The notes under the pieces: model-generated
What the model was told of the DNA's origin: nothing
The model's input: the letters and a program-made list of their open reading frames with translations, nothing else
Databases searched by the model: none
In this document: in pieces, positions 1 to 8,634 of the stretch
Position numbering within the stretch: the stretch's first letter is position 1
Layout: every line of letters begins with the position of its first letter
Translations under genes and position numbers: made by a program
Source: Cytophagaceae bacterium
GTDB lineage: Bacteria > Bacteroidota > Bacteroidia > Cytophagales > Spirosomataceae
DNA length: 16,447 nucleotides
NCBI GenBank assembly: GCA_947459055.1
Contig: CANHCG010000006.1
Location: forward strand, 1 to 16,447
Direction of reading: 5' to 3'

Positions 1-40
1 AAAAATGGCCAAAGAGATGCTTGAAAAAGCTAGTTTTTAA
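1..40 (+). CDS. C-terminal end of an unidentified gene (partial)
   Basis: An open frame enters from the left edge and ends at TAA 38-40. The visible residues are K-M-A-K-E-M-L-E-K-A-S-F, which looks like an amphipathic C-terminal helix. There is an ATG at 5-7, but this short piece is more likely the tail of a longer gene. Its stop codon overlaps by 4 bases the stop of the convergent gene on the other strand. The family cannot be judged from 12 residues, and the frame could be chance. Confidence 0.35.
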   Translation, partial: KMAKEMLEKASF

Positions 41-552
41 TTCTCCTGAAACCAGGATGCATATTCAATGTAATTCATGGCCGTTCGCATAAACACCTCC
101 GAAGCTTCTGGACTGACGGTCTTTAATAATTTTGCCGGATTTCCCGCATATATACTTCCCGAAGGCACGCGCGTATTTTGGGTGACCACCGCCCCAGCGG
201 CGATAATGCTCCCGCTTTCGATATGTGCCCCATCCATGATAATGGCTCCCATGCCCACGAGCACATGATCCTCGATCGTACAGCCATGGACAATTGCATT
301 GTGCGCTATCGACACATAATTGCCTATGACCGTTTCCGTTTTTTGATAGGTACAATGAATAACCGCCCCGTCCTGAATGTTCGAATGATGCCCGACCCGA
401 ATTTTATTCACATCCCCTCGAACCACGGCCTGGAACCAAACGGTACAATAATCTCCAAACACCACATCGCCCACAATCGTGGCATTCGGCGCTTGCCAAT
501 TTCCCTTACCAAACGATGGGCTAAGCCCTTTGACCGCTAAAATTACTGCCAT
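37..552 (-). CDS. gamma-carbonic anhydrase family protein (left-handed beta-helix)
   Basis: A protein of 171 residues, the usual length for the YrdA/PaaY-like gamma-carbonic anhydrase group. It shows the hexapeptide-repeat rhythm of a left-handed parallel beta-helix. The three expected metal ligands are visible: His66 (in VIHCT), and His84 and His89 (in SIAHNAIVHG). The family end motif YAGNPAK is at about 135-141. Members form trimers and bind Zn or Fe at subunit interfaces; many have weak or no proven carbonic anhydrase activity, so the true reaction is uncertain. The ATG overlaps the end of kdsC by 10 bases, so the two are probably co-transcribed and translationally coupled. No membrane segment or signal peptide is seen, so it should be cytoplasmic. 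The family call is sure; the substrate is not. Confidence 0.93.
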   Translation of the reverse strand: MAVILAVKGLSPSFGKGNWQAPNATIVGDVVFGDYCTVWFQAVVRGDVNKIRVGHHSNIQDGAVIHCTYQKTETVIGNYVSIAHNAIVHGCTIEDHVLVGMGAIIMDGAHIESGSIIAAGAVVTQNTRVPSGSIYAGNPAKLLKTVSPEASEVFMRTAMNYIEYASWFQEN

Positions 553-1058
553 GTTCCTTGTAGTTTCATTACTTTTTCAATTACATCCCGCACCGCACCC
601 TGGCCACCCCCGCTGTGTGATACATATTTAACGACCTGTAAAACCTCCGGAATCGCATCGGCCGGACAGGTACTCAATACATCCGGTCGGGAAAGAATTC
701 TCAAATCCGCCATATCGTCGCCCATGTACAGGACCTCGTCCTCGGATAGGCCGGTTGTGGCCAACCATTTTTCGTAGGTTGACAATTTATCCTGCCCCCC
801 TAATCCCATATAAATATCCTGAAATTTTAAATTCTCTAAGCGCTTTTTTACCCCCTTGTGTCCACCGCCTGAAATCACGCAAAGTCGATATTCCGCCGCA
901 CGAGCGCGTTCTAGCGCGTAGCCATCTCGAATGAAAAACGTACGGTAATGTTCACCACTTTCGAGGACATGTACTTGCCCATTTGTCATAACGCCGTCCA
1001 CATCAAATACAAAGGCTTTTATCCGCGAAAACAGGGAAAGTACGTTGCTCATATCCAT
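543..1058 (-). CDS. kdsC: 3-deoxy-D-manno-octulosonate 8-phosphate phosphatase (KdsC)
   Basis: A HAD-superfamily phosphatase of 171 residues, the normal length for the cap-less tetrameric KdsC group. It should remove phosphate from KDO-8-phosphate to give KDO for the LPS inner core, in the cytoplasm. Visible motifs: FDVDGVMT with nucleophile Asp19 and acid/base Asp21; ISGG at 62-65; Lys91 in GGQDK; GDDMAD at 113-118 for Mg binding; and the C-terminal GGGQGAVRD stretch at 150-158, which in this family closes over the active site of the neighbouring subunit. ATG at 1058 is used; a second in-frame Met is two codons downstream and cannot be excluded. It lies head to head with the giant exported protein gene across only about 30 bases and is followed by the gamma-carbonic-anhydrase-like gene with a 10-base overlap. 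A general sugar-phosphate HAD enzyme is the alternative, but the C-terminal motif favours KdsC. Confidence 0.9.
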   Translation of the reverse strand: MDMSNVLSLFSRIKAFVFDVDGVMTNGQVHVLESGEHYRTFFIRDGYALERARAAEYRLCVISGGGHKGVKKRLENLKFQDIYMGLGGQDKLSTYEKWLATTGLSEDEVLYMGDDMADLRILSRPDVLSTCPADAIPEVLQVVKYVSHSGGGQGAVRDVIEKVMKLQGTWQ

Positions 1059-1087
1059 CTAATTAGCCCCAAATATCTTAAAAATTT

Positions 1088-4000
1088 ATGTATTTTTACC
1101 ACATGTTTCGCCAAATCGCCATTCCCCTTTTCCTATTTTTGGCATTCATTTGCCCCACGCTACTGTGGGCGCAATCCTTCTCAGGAAATAAAGATCGATT
1201 CCCAGTAGAATATTCCAATTGGATCCTCAGTAGCAAATACCAGGATGCTCCTAAAGTGGCCAACCAGTGGACTAGCTTTTATAAAAATCCGAATCTCCCC
1301 GAATCCGAAAAATCCCGAATTACAGATCTGATTATGCAAATGCCGGGCAAAGGGTTCCGCTCGCCAGCCATAGCCTATTTATTGGCCCGCTGTCTGATGC
1401 AATTCGAAGAAAATACCAAGGCGCGTGGGTCATTTTTGGATGTTTGGGGGCAATTAATCCAACAAAAAGACAACAAAACTGCCCTCGCCCTCCTCGAAAA
1501 TGTTGAGGCTTGGCAATACAACCGCCAACTCACCCCCATCGGAAACTATCGAATCGAAATCCAAGGCGAACTCCTCGTTCGATGGCCCCAACTGTCCGCC
1601 GTACCGAAAGACACCTTAGGCCCCGAAAAACCACCAAGCGATGGTTGGGATACAGAAGCCCCTTTGTCATCAGGAGCATTGACAGAGACCTTTGAACCCG
1701 AGGCGGCGTGGTTACAGGCCACTAAAATCTCCTCCGGGCCTGAATTGTATTGGTCAAAGCCACAAATTAAGGTGAAAACGGGAAAAGATAGCTTGGTTTT
1801 TGAGGCGCAAGAATTGGTTTGGAATATCAAGGATCGGGTGGGTCGGGGCGTGGAGGCGGTCCAAGAAGGGGTCTTTTTTGGTTATCCAGGAGCAAAAATT
1901 AGGTCTAAAAGCTTTGAAATTATACCTCGATTAGGGCTTTTTGTTGGGCTAGAAGATGTTTGGTCGGTGGATAAATTAGACCAAGCGGGTCAATCCAAGA
2001 TTTTATTTAAGCGCAAGGCAGGGAATCCGGATTATATGCTGGAATTTCGAGCGAAGGAATCATTAAAAAATCCGCTGTTGGGCAAACAGTGGTCAGCGCA
2101 AGGCCGATTATGGATTTTGGGAAATCGGCGGGGCTTATTGGCAGGATCCCAATCGGCATCGTTGGAATTTAAACAAGGCGAAAAAATTCTGGCAAAAGTG
2201 TATGGACCTAGTTTATGGGTGTTGCCGGATGAATCGGTCGAGATTGCGCAAGGAGTATTTGTGGGCTATATTGGGCTAAAAGATTCCATTTCACATCAGG
2301 CGATTCGGGCAAATTGGTCCGCCAAAGACGGATTTTTGCGCCTTCGAAAACAGGAGGGAATCGCGGCAGAGCGCTTGCTGTTTGAGGATTCCTATCATCA
2401 AGTTCGAATTTCAGCGGATGTGGCGATGTATCGGCCCGATAAACAAAAAATCGATTTTTACCGTGTCTCAGGAAAATCTCAGGTACCTGCCTGGGTGGAG
2501 TCCTTTGATTTCTACAGCCCTGATCGAATCACGGCTTTGCAAGGGTCCATGACCTATAATCCGATGCGGATTTTGTACAATTATTTAGTGGAAACGAAGA
2601 AAAACTGGGCTTACCTTGGTGATATCGCTGCTAAAAACAAACGAGAATTGAGGAATATTTTACCTGGGTTTTTGCAATTTGTCCAGGCGGGTTATATGAA
2701 TTATCAATCCAAAACGGATGAGATTTCCTTTACGAAATTAGGTCGGCATTATGCGCAAGTGAGCTTTGGTCAAAAAGATTTCGACCGCTTTTATGTGCCT
2801 TCCTATTCCAATGAAACTCCGCGGGATTCTTCGAACATTACGGTCGATTTAGGGGGACAAAAATTAGTAGTTCGTGGCATTACGGAGGTGATGGTGTCGG
2901 ATTCGCTAAAGGCCAATTTCATTCCTTCGGATAAACAAATTGTGTTTTCACGCGGCCGAGATTTTGATTTCCAAGGTGAAATTAAGATTGGAAATTACCG
3001 ATTTCGGGGCCCTGGATTTAAATTTAATTTCGGGGCATTTTCGGTGGATTTCCCGAAAATCGATTCGATTACCTTTTTTCCCCGCTTAAAGGATGGGTCC
3101 ATCGGGTCGCATGAATTAGGGGGTCAATTTAAATATGGGGCTGGGACGATTTTACTTAGTCCACCGAATAATAAATCTGGCCGTTTGGGAATTGCAGCCT
3201 ATCCAAAATTAATCATCCCGACCGGCGTATTGTCTTATTTCGATGAACCTTGGCGTGCAAAGGGGGTTTATGGGAAGGACTTTTATTTTAAGGTGCCAAG
3301 GATTGAGTTGGATAGTTTAACTCAAAAAGAAATCACGTTTGAAGGGACTTTCTATTCAGGAAACGTATTGCCACCCATTAAAACGTCTTTATTCCTGATG
3401 CCTGATCAGTCATTTGGGTTTAAATACACGAGTAAATCGGCGCTGTCGGTGTATAAAAATCAGGGACAATTTACCGCCAGCGAAGCCTTTTTGATGGATA
3501 AAAAGGGACTTCATAGCGCTGGCAGTTTGCATGTGCTCGGATTAATTTCGGACCAAAAAGAGTCTTATTTTTACCCGGATTCCTTGAAGGCACAGGGTTT
3601 GAAAGGAAATATTCAAGCAAATTATCAAGGAAAAAATATCTTTCCGGAAGCGAAGTGGGCTGCCCATGCCTTTCGTTGGAATCCAATTCAGGATAGCCTT
3701 TTCGTTACGCCACTCAAAAATCGGATGAGTCTATACGCCATGGCGCTAGGATTCGAGGGGGATTTGGTGATGCATATTAAACAGGTATTTGGGCGAGGAA
3801 AGGTTTATTTAATGAATGGTATTTTCACTTCCGAGCGATTTGATTTCACGAATCCTTTGTGGAAAACGAAAGAAGCGGATATGCGAATCGGAAAGGCGAT
3901 TTTTGCGGAAGCCGTTTCCATGGAATCCGTGGTCGCAACGCAAAAAGTACTTGTAAAACCGACCCAACGAGGGGATAGTCCCGTCATTTTCCCTTATATC

Positions 4001-5761
4001 GCGTACCAAAGTTCCTTATCGGAGGCAATTTGGGATTTAAAAACGGAACGTTTTCGGATGACAGGGAAATCGGGCTTCGAACTTTCACGCTGGTACGAGG
4101 ATAGCACCGCACGCGTGTCTGATAGTTTGCAGGCGATTGCCTACAAGCCCAAAACCTTGGATTTAAAAGGAGAAACGCCGGGATTGATTAAGGCGACTAC
4201 GGCCGAATATGATTTGAAAGCGCAGTTTTTGCAATTAGGAGGCGTAAACCAAGTGGCCATTGGTTCTGCCGTTGTATTTCCGGCCAAAGGGCTTTTTGGC
4301 ATTCAAAAAGATGGGCAATTTAAGCCATTTACGGGGGCTAAGGCCTTGTTGGACCCGCTAAATCAAGCACATAAATTGGCCGACTTACATGTCATCGAGG
4401 CGAATTCAGATGCATGGAAAGGCGTGGCAAATTATTTATTGCCACGCAGTGATGGCGATACGGTGGCGATACCGGTGAAGAACTTTGAATTCATGCGACA
4501 AGGCGGCGCAAAACCTAAAACTTGGATCACCGCCGAAGGATTGGTGCCGGAGAAAATGCCGATTTTGTTGAGTGCGCATCAACAATACAAAGGCGAAGTT
4601 TCCCTCAATTCCTCCTTAGAACATGTCATTTTTAAAGGCTTCATTCGTCCGCTCATTGGCTTGAAAAATTTCCGATCGGCATGGATTCCTTTTGAGAATA
4701 CAAAAGGCGAATCGCCTAATTTAGTCTTAAATGCAGCCTTGCGCGATGAAGCGGGCCGACCGGTCACCGCGGGTATTTTCATTAATGCCGACAATAAATT
4801 ATATCCAACCTTTTTAGGTCCTGTGACCGACGACCTAGATCCCATCTTATTTAGCGCGGAAGGAAATGTGAATGAGAAAAAAGATTCCTTTGAAATTATC
4901 GGCAAGACTCATGAAATGCGCTTGTTTATTGATCAAAAACGTTTGGAAACTCAAGGGCCGATTCAATTAATTACGGGCGACCAAGGCCTTAAAGCGGTGG
5001 GCAAAATCCAAATGTCTACGGATACGTTATCTCCGCGCTTAGACACTTGGGTGAGTTTGCAATATGCTTTTCCGGCGACTTTGTTGAAAGTCATGGGCGA
5101 TCGCATTGTAAAATATAATTTGGATGAAGGCTTACAATCCACCTCGGCGGATGAGCCAGAAAATCGTGATGACTATATGAAAAGGGTTGATGTCCTTTTA
5201 GGGAAAGCCGTGGCGGAACCGATTCGTTCGAAAATGGATCAGAACCATTTGGCGCTCGATAAGGTGTCGCCCGAATTTGCGAAATGGGTGAATTTTTCGA
5301 ATGTGCGCTGGAATTGGTCGGCGAATACGAGTGCTTTTTATTCGGTGGGGGGTATTCCCTTGGTGAATGTGGGTCCGGTGGACATTAACTCGACGATGAA
5401 GGGCTATATGGAAGTAATTAAAAAGCCGAATAAGGAGGAGTTTTATGGATATTGGGAGTTGTCTGAGGATCTTTGGTATTATTTTGCGTATTTTAACGGC
5501 GAATTAGGGGTTTATTCATCGGACAATTCCTTTTTAGCAGCGATTCGTGAGGCGGTTAAAAATGATAAAGGTTCCAAAGACAAAAACTCGATTCGGGTTG
5601 TGGAGGCGGCTGGAGATGAAAAGGATGCGTTTGTGAAGCGGTTCTTATTGTATTATCGCCAAGCGGCCCCGGCGAAAAAAGCCACCAATGGCAAGAAAAT
5701 TACCCCTCCTAAAGAGGCGCCTAAAACCACAAAACCTAAAGCAAAACAAGGAGGATTTTAA
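1088..5761 (+). CDS. giant exported beta-rich protein of unknown function
   Basis: About 1557 residues; function not recognised. A signal peptide is clear: a hydrophobic IAIPLFLFLAFICPTLL stretch ends in WAQ, with likely cleavage before Gln. ATG 1088 gives an N-terminus M-Y-F-Y-H-M; ATG 1103, five codons in, gives a more standard signal peptide and may be the true start. After it come a mainly helical region (about 35-150), a Pro/Glu-rich linker (about 165-205), then over 1200 residues of short alternating polar and hydrophobic strands rich in Gly, Asp, Phe and Tyr, reminiscent of OstA/LptA-like or AsmA-like beta-sheet proteins, though no defined domain can be named. A conserved-looking block near the end contains YWELSEDLWYYFAYFNGELG. 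The last 35 residues are Lys/Pro-rich. No barrel-type C-terminal signal or type IX sorting domain is evident. It is divergent from kdsC and leads the run with plsC, recO and the peptidase, hinting at an envelope role. I have an impression that similar proteins occur across Bacteroidota; this is not verified. Confidence 0.9.
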   Translation: MYFYHMFRQIAIPLFLFLAFICPTLLWAQSFSGNKDRFPVEYSNWILSSKYQDAPKVANQWTSFYKNPNLPESEKSRITDLIMQMPGKGFRSPAIAYLLARCLMQFEENTKARGSFLDVWGQLIQQKDNKTALALLENVEAWQYNRQLTPIGNYRIEIQGELLVRWPQLSAVPKDTLGPEKPPSDGWDTEAPLSSGALTETFEPEAAWLQATKISSGPELYWSKPQIKVKTGKDSLVFEAQELVWNIKDRVGRGVEAVQEGVFFGYPGAKIRSKSFEIIPRLGLFVGLEDVWSVDKLDQAGQSKILFKRKAGNPDYMLEFRAKESLKNPLLGKQWSAQGRLWILGNRRGLLAGSQSASLEFKQGEKILAKVYGPSLWVLPDESVEIAQGVFVGYIGLKDSISHQAIRANWSAKDGFLRLRKQEGIAAERLLFEDSYHQVRISADVAMYRPDKQKIDFYRVSGKSQVPAWVESFDFYSPDRITALQGSMTYNPMRILYNYLVETKKNWAYLGDIAAKNKRELRNILPGFLQFVQAGYMNYQSKTDEISFTKLGRHYAQVSFGQKDFDRFYVPSYSNETPRDSSNITVDLGGQKLVVRGITEVMVSDSLKANFIPSDKQIVFSRGRDFDFQGEIKIGNYRFRGPGFKFNFGAFSVDFPKIDSITFFPRLKDGSIGSHELGGQFKYGAGTILLSPPNNKSGRLGIAAYPKLIIPTGVLSYFDEPWRAKGVYGKDFYFKVPRIELDSLTQKEITFEGTFYSGNVLPPIKTSLFLMPDQSFGFKYTSKSALSVYKNQGQFTASEAFLMDKKGLHSAGSLHVLGLISDQKESYFYPDSLKAQGLKGNIQANYQGKNIFPEAKWAAHAFRWNPIQDSLFVTPLKNRMSLYAMALGFEGDLVMHIKQVFGRGKVYLMNGIFTSERFDFTNPLWKTKEADMRIGKAIFAEAVSMESVVATQKVLVKPTQRGDSPVIFPYIAYQSSLSEAIWDLKTERFRMTGKSGFELSRWYEDSTARVSDSLQAIAYKPKTLDLKGETPGLIKATTAEYDLKAQFLQLGGVNQVAIGSAVVFPAKGLFGIQKDGQFKPFTGAKALLDPLNQAHKLADLHVIEANSDAWKGVANYLLPRSDGDTVAIPVKNFEFMRQGGAKPKTWITAEGLVPEKMPILLSAHQQYKGEVSLNSSLEHVIFKGFIRPLIGLKNFRSAWIPFENTKGESPNLVLNAALRDEAGRPVTAGIFINADNKLYPTFLGPVTDDLDPILFSAEGNVNEKKDSFEIIGKTHEMRLFIDQKRLETQGPIQLITGDQGLKAVGKIQMSTDTLSPRLDTWVSLQYAFPATLLKVMGDRIVKYNLDEGLQSTSADEPENRDDYMKRVDVLLGKAVAEPIRSKMDQNHLALDKVSPEFAKWVNFSNVRWNWSANTSAFYSVGGIPLVNVGPVDINSTMKGYMEVIKKPNKEEFYGYWELSEDLWYYFAYFNGELGVYSSDNSFLAAIREAVKNDKGSKDKNSIRVVEAAGDEKDAFVKRFLLYYRQAAPAKKATNGKKITPPKEAPKTTKPKAKQGGF
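5748..5754 (+). promoter_or_regulatory. Shine-Dalgarno site for the acyltransferase gene
   Basis: AAGGAGG lies 12 bases before ATG 5767 and inside the last codons of the giant protein, encoding part of its Q-G-G-F end. Shine-Dalgarno sites are rare in Bacteroidota, so a full-strength one embedded in the upstream gene is notable and suggests translation of the second gene independent of strict coupling. Confidence 0.55.
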
Positions 5762-5766
5762 CGCAT

Positions 5767-6555
5767 ATGGCTTCTAAACTAGCACGTTTATTTCAATTCA
5801 TGGATACCCTAGGTTTAGGGGAGCGGGATCCTTTTGGTAATCCGATTGTCTTTAAACGGATCACCATGATTGTGTTGGGCGCGCTGACTTATAGCCGCCT
5901 GCGTTTATACAATAAAACTATTATCAAGGGAACGGAATATTTAGATGAATTGCCTGAAAACGGGATTCTTTTTTTACCGAATCATCAAACCTATTTCATG
6001 GATGTGATTTGTTTGTATCACATCTTTTTTTCGGTGAAGTGGGGTTTTCGGAACTCCTTGAATTACCCGATTTATTTATTGGCCCCCCGCTCGAATTTAT
6101 TTTACGTGGCGGCGGCCGAAACGATGAAAGATGATGGTTTGATTCCACGAATTTTTGCACAAGCTGGGGCTATTTTGGTAAATCGTTCTTGGCGGGCGAA
6201 GGGGGAAGATGTAAAACGAGAGGTAGATTTAGAAGCGGTGAGGAAGATAGGTAAGGGCTTGAAATTCGGTTGGGTTATCAGCTTTCCCCAAGGCACGACG
6301 CGTGCTTTCGCGCCACTACGAAAGGGAACGGCGCATTTAATCAAAGGTGAAAATCCATTGGTTGTGCCGGTGCGAATTAATGGATTTCGGCGGGCATTTG
6401 ATAAAAAAGGACTTTTGTTGAAGAAGAGAAACACGAACCTGACGGTCGAATTTCGCGAACCAATCCGCTTCAAGCCGGAGGATTCGGTGGATGAAATCAT
6501 GGAAAAATTGCGTGTAGAATTAGGATTGGAGGAGACAGATGGTTACGAAAACTAG
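5767..6555 (+). CDS. lysophospholipid (1-acylglycerol-3-phosphate) acyltransferase
   Basis: A PlsC/LPLAT-superfamily protein of 262 residues. It is expected to transfer an acyl chain to a lysophospholipid or another acyl acceptor at the inner face of the cytoplasmic membrane. The catalytic block is NHQTYFMD at 72-79. The His to Asp spacing is five residues rather than the four of the classical HX4D motif; this and FPQGTT at 173-178, in place of FPEGTR, match a variant I associate with Bacteroidota. A hydrophobic stretch at about 31-41 could dip into the membrane. The start is 5 bases after the stop of the giant protein and is served by AAGGAGG. The end overlaps recO by 17 bases. The acceptor could be lysophosphatidate, an aminolipid or another lipid; the sequence does not decide. 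Confidence 0.88.
   Translation: MASKLARLFQFMDTLGLGERDPFGNPIVFKRITMIVLGALTYSRLRLYNKTIIKGTEYLDELPENGILFLPNHQTYFMDVICLYHIFFSVKWGFRNSLNYPIYLLAPRSNLFYVAAAETMKDDGLIPRIFAQAGAILVNRSWRAKGEDVKREVDLEAVRKIGKGLKFGWVISFPQGTTRAFAPLRKGTAHLIKGENPLVVPVRINGFRRAFDKKGLLLKKRNTNLTVEFREPIRFKPEDSVDEIMEKLRVELGLEETDGYEN
6528..6534 (+). promoter_or_regulatory. Shine-Dalgarno site for recO
   Basis: GGAGGAG lies 4 bases before ATG 6539, inside the 3' end of the acyltransferase gene. It supports the chosen recO start and the 17-base gene overlap. Confidence 0.5.
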
Positions 6556-7222
6556 GGGAATCGTTTTGCATTATTTGCGGTATCGGGAAACCTCTTTGTT
6601 GGTCACCATTTACACGGCCGAACTCGGCATCGCTTCCTACATCGAAAACGGTGTTCGTTCCGCTAAGGCCAAACATAAAATGGCTTTATTTCAACCAACT
6701 ACCCTCTTAGACCTCGAAGTTTTTCACAAACCCGGTAAGGGCCTGCATCGGATTTCGGAGGCGAAATGCTATTTTCCGTACCGACAAATCCCCTTCGACA
6801 TCGCCAAATCCAGCATCGCCCTTTTTCTAAGTGAAATCTTAAGCAAGGTTCTAAAAGAAGAGGAATCGAATGTGCCGCTTTTTGATTTTTTGGAAGATTC
6901 TTTTCAGTTTTTGGATGGCGCCACGGCCCATTATGAAAATTTTCACATCCAATTTTTATGGAATTTGTCTGTGTTTTTAGGCTTTAATCCCTCGAATGCC
7001 AAAGAATTTAAAGAACAAGTTTCCCAAGCGAGTTCAACCTTTCAATCCTTAGATATACAGGCCCTCGACGCGATCGTGAATGCCCCATACGGAACGGAAT
7101 ACGCGATGGGACGAGTGGAACGAAAGGCCTATGTGGCCGCCTTATTATTGTATTTCCAAGTGCACATGGAGTCATTTGGTGAGTTGCGTTCCTGGCAAAT
7201 TTTACAAGAAGTCATGGCATGA
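6539..7222 (+). CDS. recO: DNA repair protein RecO
   Basis: 227 residues, near the usual RecO length. RecO binds single-stranded DNA and SSB and, with RecR, helps load RecA at gaps and breaks (RecF pathway). The N-terminus M-V-T-K-T-R-G-I-V-L with RYRETSLLVTIYTAELG is the typical RecO OB-fold (about 1-80), followed by the helical C-terminal domain. There is only one Cys, so the four-Cys zinc site found in some RecO proteins is absent. It overlaps the acyltransferase gene by 17 bases upstream, and its stop shares ATGA with the start of the next gene, a sign of translational coupling. No functional link to those neighbours is evident. Confidence 0.9.
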   Translation: MVTKTRGIVLHYLRYRETSLLVTIYTAELGIASYIENGVRSAKAKHKMALFQPTTLLDLEVFHKPGKGLHRISEAKCYFPYRQIPFDIAKSSIALFLSEILSKVLKEEESNVPLFDFLEDSFQFLDGATAHYENFHIQFLWNLSVFLGFNPSNAKEFKEQVSQASSTFQSLDIQALDAIVNAPYGTEYAMGRVERKAYVAALLLYFQVHMESFGELRSWQILQEVMA

Positions 7223-8634
7223 GATATACAATAAAGCCTTCAGATGATGGATTTTTAAACATCGAATTGGAATTTTTGCCCACGCGCACCGGCATCTGGG
7301 AAATCCTGTTGCCCTCCTGGCGCCCCGGACGTTATCAATCCCAACATTTTGCCAAAAACATCCCCTCTCTTCTCGCTTTTTCAGGTATAAGGGAATGCGC
7401 GATTCAAAAAATAGCTTCATCGGCATGGCAATTATCGGTGACTGATTTGTCTCCCATTCGGATTTGCTATCGGTATTGGGCCCAACAAGCGGATGCAGGA
7501 GGCTCAGTCGTGGCGGCCGACCTACTGTATATCAATTTTATTAACTGCCTTGTTTTCCCCAAAGCCTGGGAAAATAAATCTTGCACGGTGCACATTGTCC
7601 ATCCGGCCACTTGGCAAACCGCCACTTCCCTCCGCGGGAAGGTAGGTACGTATACCACTAAAAAATATCGAGAGCTCGTTGATTCCCCCTTCCTAGCGGC
7701 CCCAAGCGTTTTTTCCTATGCTTGGAAGGAAGGAAAAACTAAGTTCTATTTGGAAGGAATCGGACCAGCTACGCATTTTTCGAAGAAATTAATTCAGGCG
7801 TACCAACAAATCGCCGCCTTCCAAGTCCAATGGATGGGCGATTTTCCTGTCAAAAATTATCATTTTTTACTTTGGATCTGCCCCAAACCTTATTACCATG
7901 GCGTGGAACATACCCAATCGACCATGATGGTGATGGGACCGCCGGAACGGGATTGTTACGAGGATTTAATCGGGCTGGGTTCGCATGAACTTTTTCATGT
8001 CTGGAATGTGGCGACGATCCGACCGAAAGCCTTATTGCCCTATGTCTATACGAAAGAAGTCTTTTTTGATACGGCTTGGGTGGTGGAAGGGATCACGACT
8101 TATTTGGGGGATTGGTTTTTAGGGGCCTCTGGGGTGATATCTTGGGAAGAATATGTGGCCTGTTTATTGGGTAATTTAAAATTGCATTTTGAACGGGACG
8201 GTCGGTCCGAGCAATCCTTACTGGACAGTTCCGTAGATATATGGTTAGACGGCTATGGCCCGGCGCTTCCTGGAAAGCGGGTTTCTATTTATTACAAAGG
8301 GGCTTTGGTGGCGCTCGCCATCGATTTAATGTTGCGTCAAAAATTTTCTCATTCGAAATCCATGAGGGATGTGATGCGGCTGATGCAGGAAAAGTACGGG
8401 CGTTTACAAGCTGGATACACGCGTCAGGATTTTTATGCGCTGGTCGAGGAGGTATATGAAGATTCCTTGGCCGATTTTTGGTATAAATGGGTCGAAAGTG
8501 CACAGCCATTGGAAGGCGAAATCGCGGCATTATTGCGTTTTGTGGGCTTGCATTTTCATCAAGACCCAGAAGGGCAATTTCACCTTGACCCACTTCCCGC
8601 TACCGAGGAAATTCAACACGCCTTTTTACGCTGA
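7219..8634 (+). CDS. M61-family (glycyl aminopeptidase-like) metallopeptidase, PDZ-less
   Basis: 471 residues. The fold and motifs are those of peptidase family M61: an N-terminal beta-sandwich containing the PSWRPGRY motif (about 32-39), the family signature GVEHTQST at 228-235, the zinc motif HELFH at 256-260 with catalytic Glu257, and the third ligand Glu290 in EGITTYLGDW. Family members remove N-terminal Gly or Ala from peptides. Two points are unusual: there is no signal peptide, and the chain ends shortly after the helical catalytic domain, without the C-terminal PDZ domain that makes typical members near 600 residues. A cytoplasmic peptide-processing enzyme is therefore inferred. It is the last gene of the run and is coupled to recO through ATGA. 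Strand composition changes from C-rich in the first third to G-rich in the middle of the gene. Confidence 0.88.
   Translation: MRYTIKPSDDGFLNIELEFLPTRTGIWEILLPSWRPGRYQSQHFAKNIPSLLAFSGIRECAIQKIASSAWQLSVTDLSPIRICYRYWAQQADAGGSVVAADLLYINFINCLVFPKAWENKSCTVHIVHPATWQTATSLRGKVGTYTTKKYRELVDSPFLAAPSVFSYAWKEGKTKFYLEGIGPATHFSKKLIQAYQQIAAFQVQWMGDFPVKNYHFLLWICPKPYYHGVEHTQSTMMVMGPPERDCYEDLIGLGSHELFHVWNVATIRPKALLPYVYTKEVFFDTAWVVEGITTYLGDWFLGASGVISWEEYVACLLGNLKLHFERDGRSEQSLLDSSVDIWLDGYGPALPGKRVSIYYKGALVALAIDLMLRQKFSHSKSMRDVMRLMQEKYGRLQAGYTRQDFYALVEEVYEDSLADFWYKWVESAQPLEGEIAALLRFVGLHFHQDPEGQFHLDPLPATEEIQHAFLR

Noticed and set aside
1059..1102. Promoters in the gap between kdsC and the giant gene
   Set aside because: GATATTTG on the - strand and TATTTTTA on the + strand only partly match TAnnTTTG, so I do not list them as sites although promoters must lie nearby.
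4579..4905. 108-residue open frame on the - strand inside the giant gene
   Set aside because: It lies fully inside a well supported gene, has no start signals and no recognisable protein pattern.
6102..6500. 132-residue open frame on the - strand inside the acyltransferase gene
   Set aside because: Shadow of the coding strand; the conserved FPQGTT motif region is clearly coded on the + strand.
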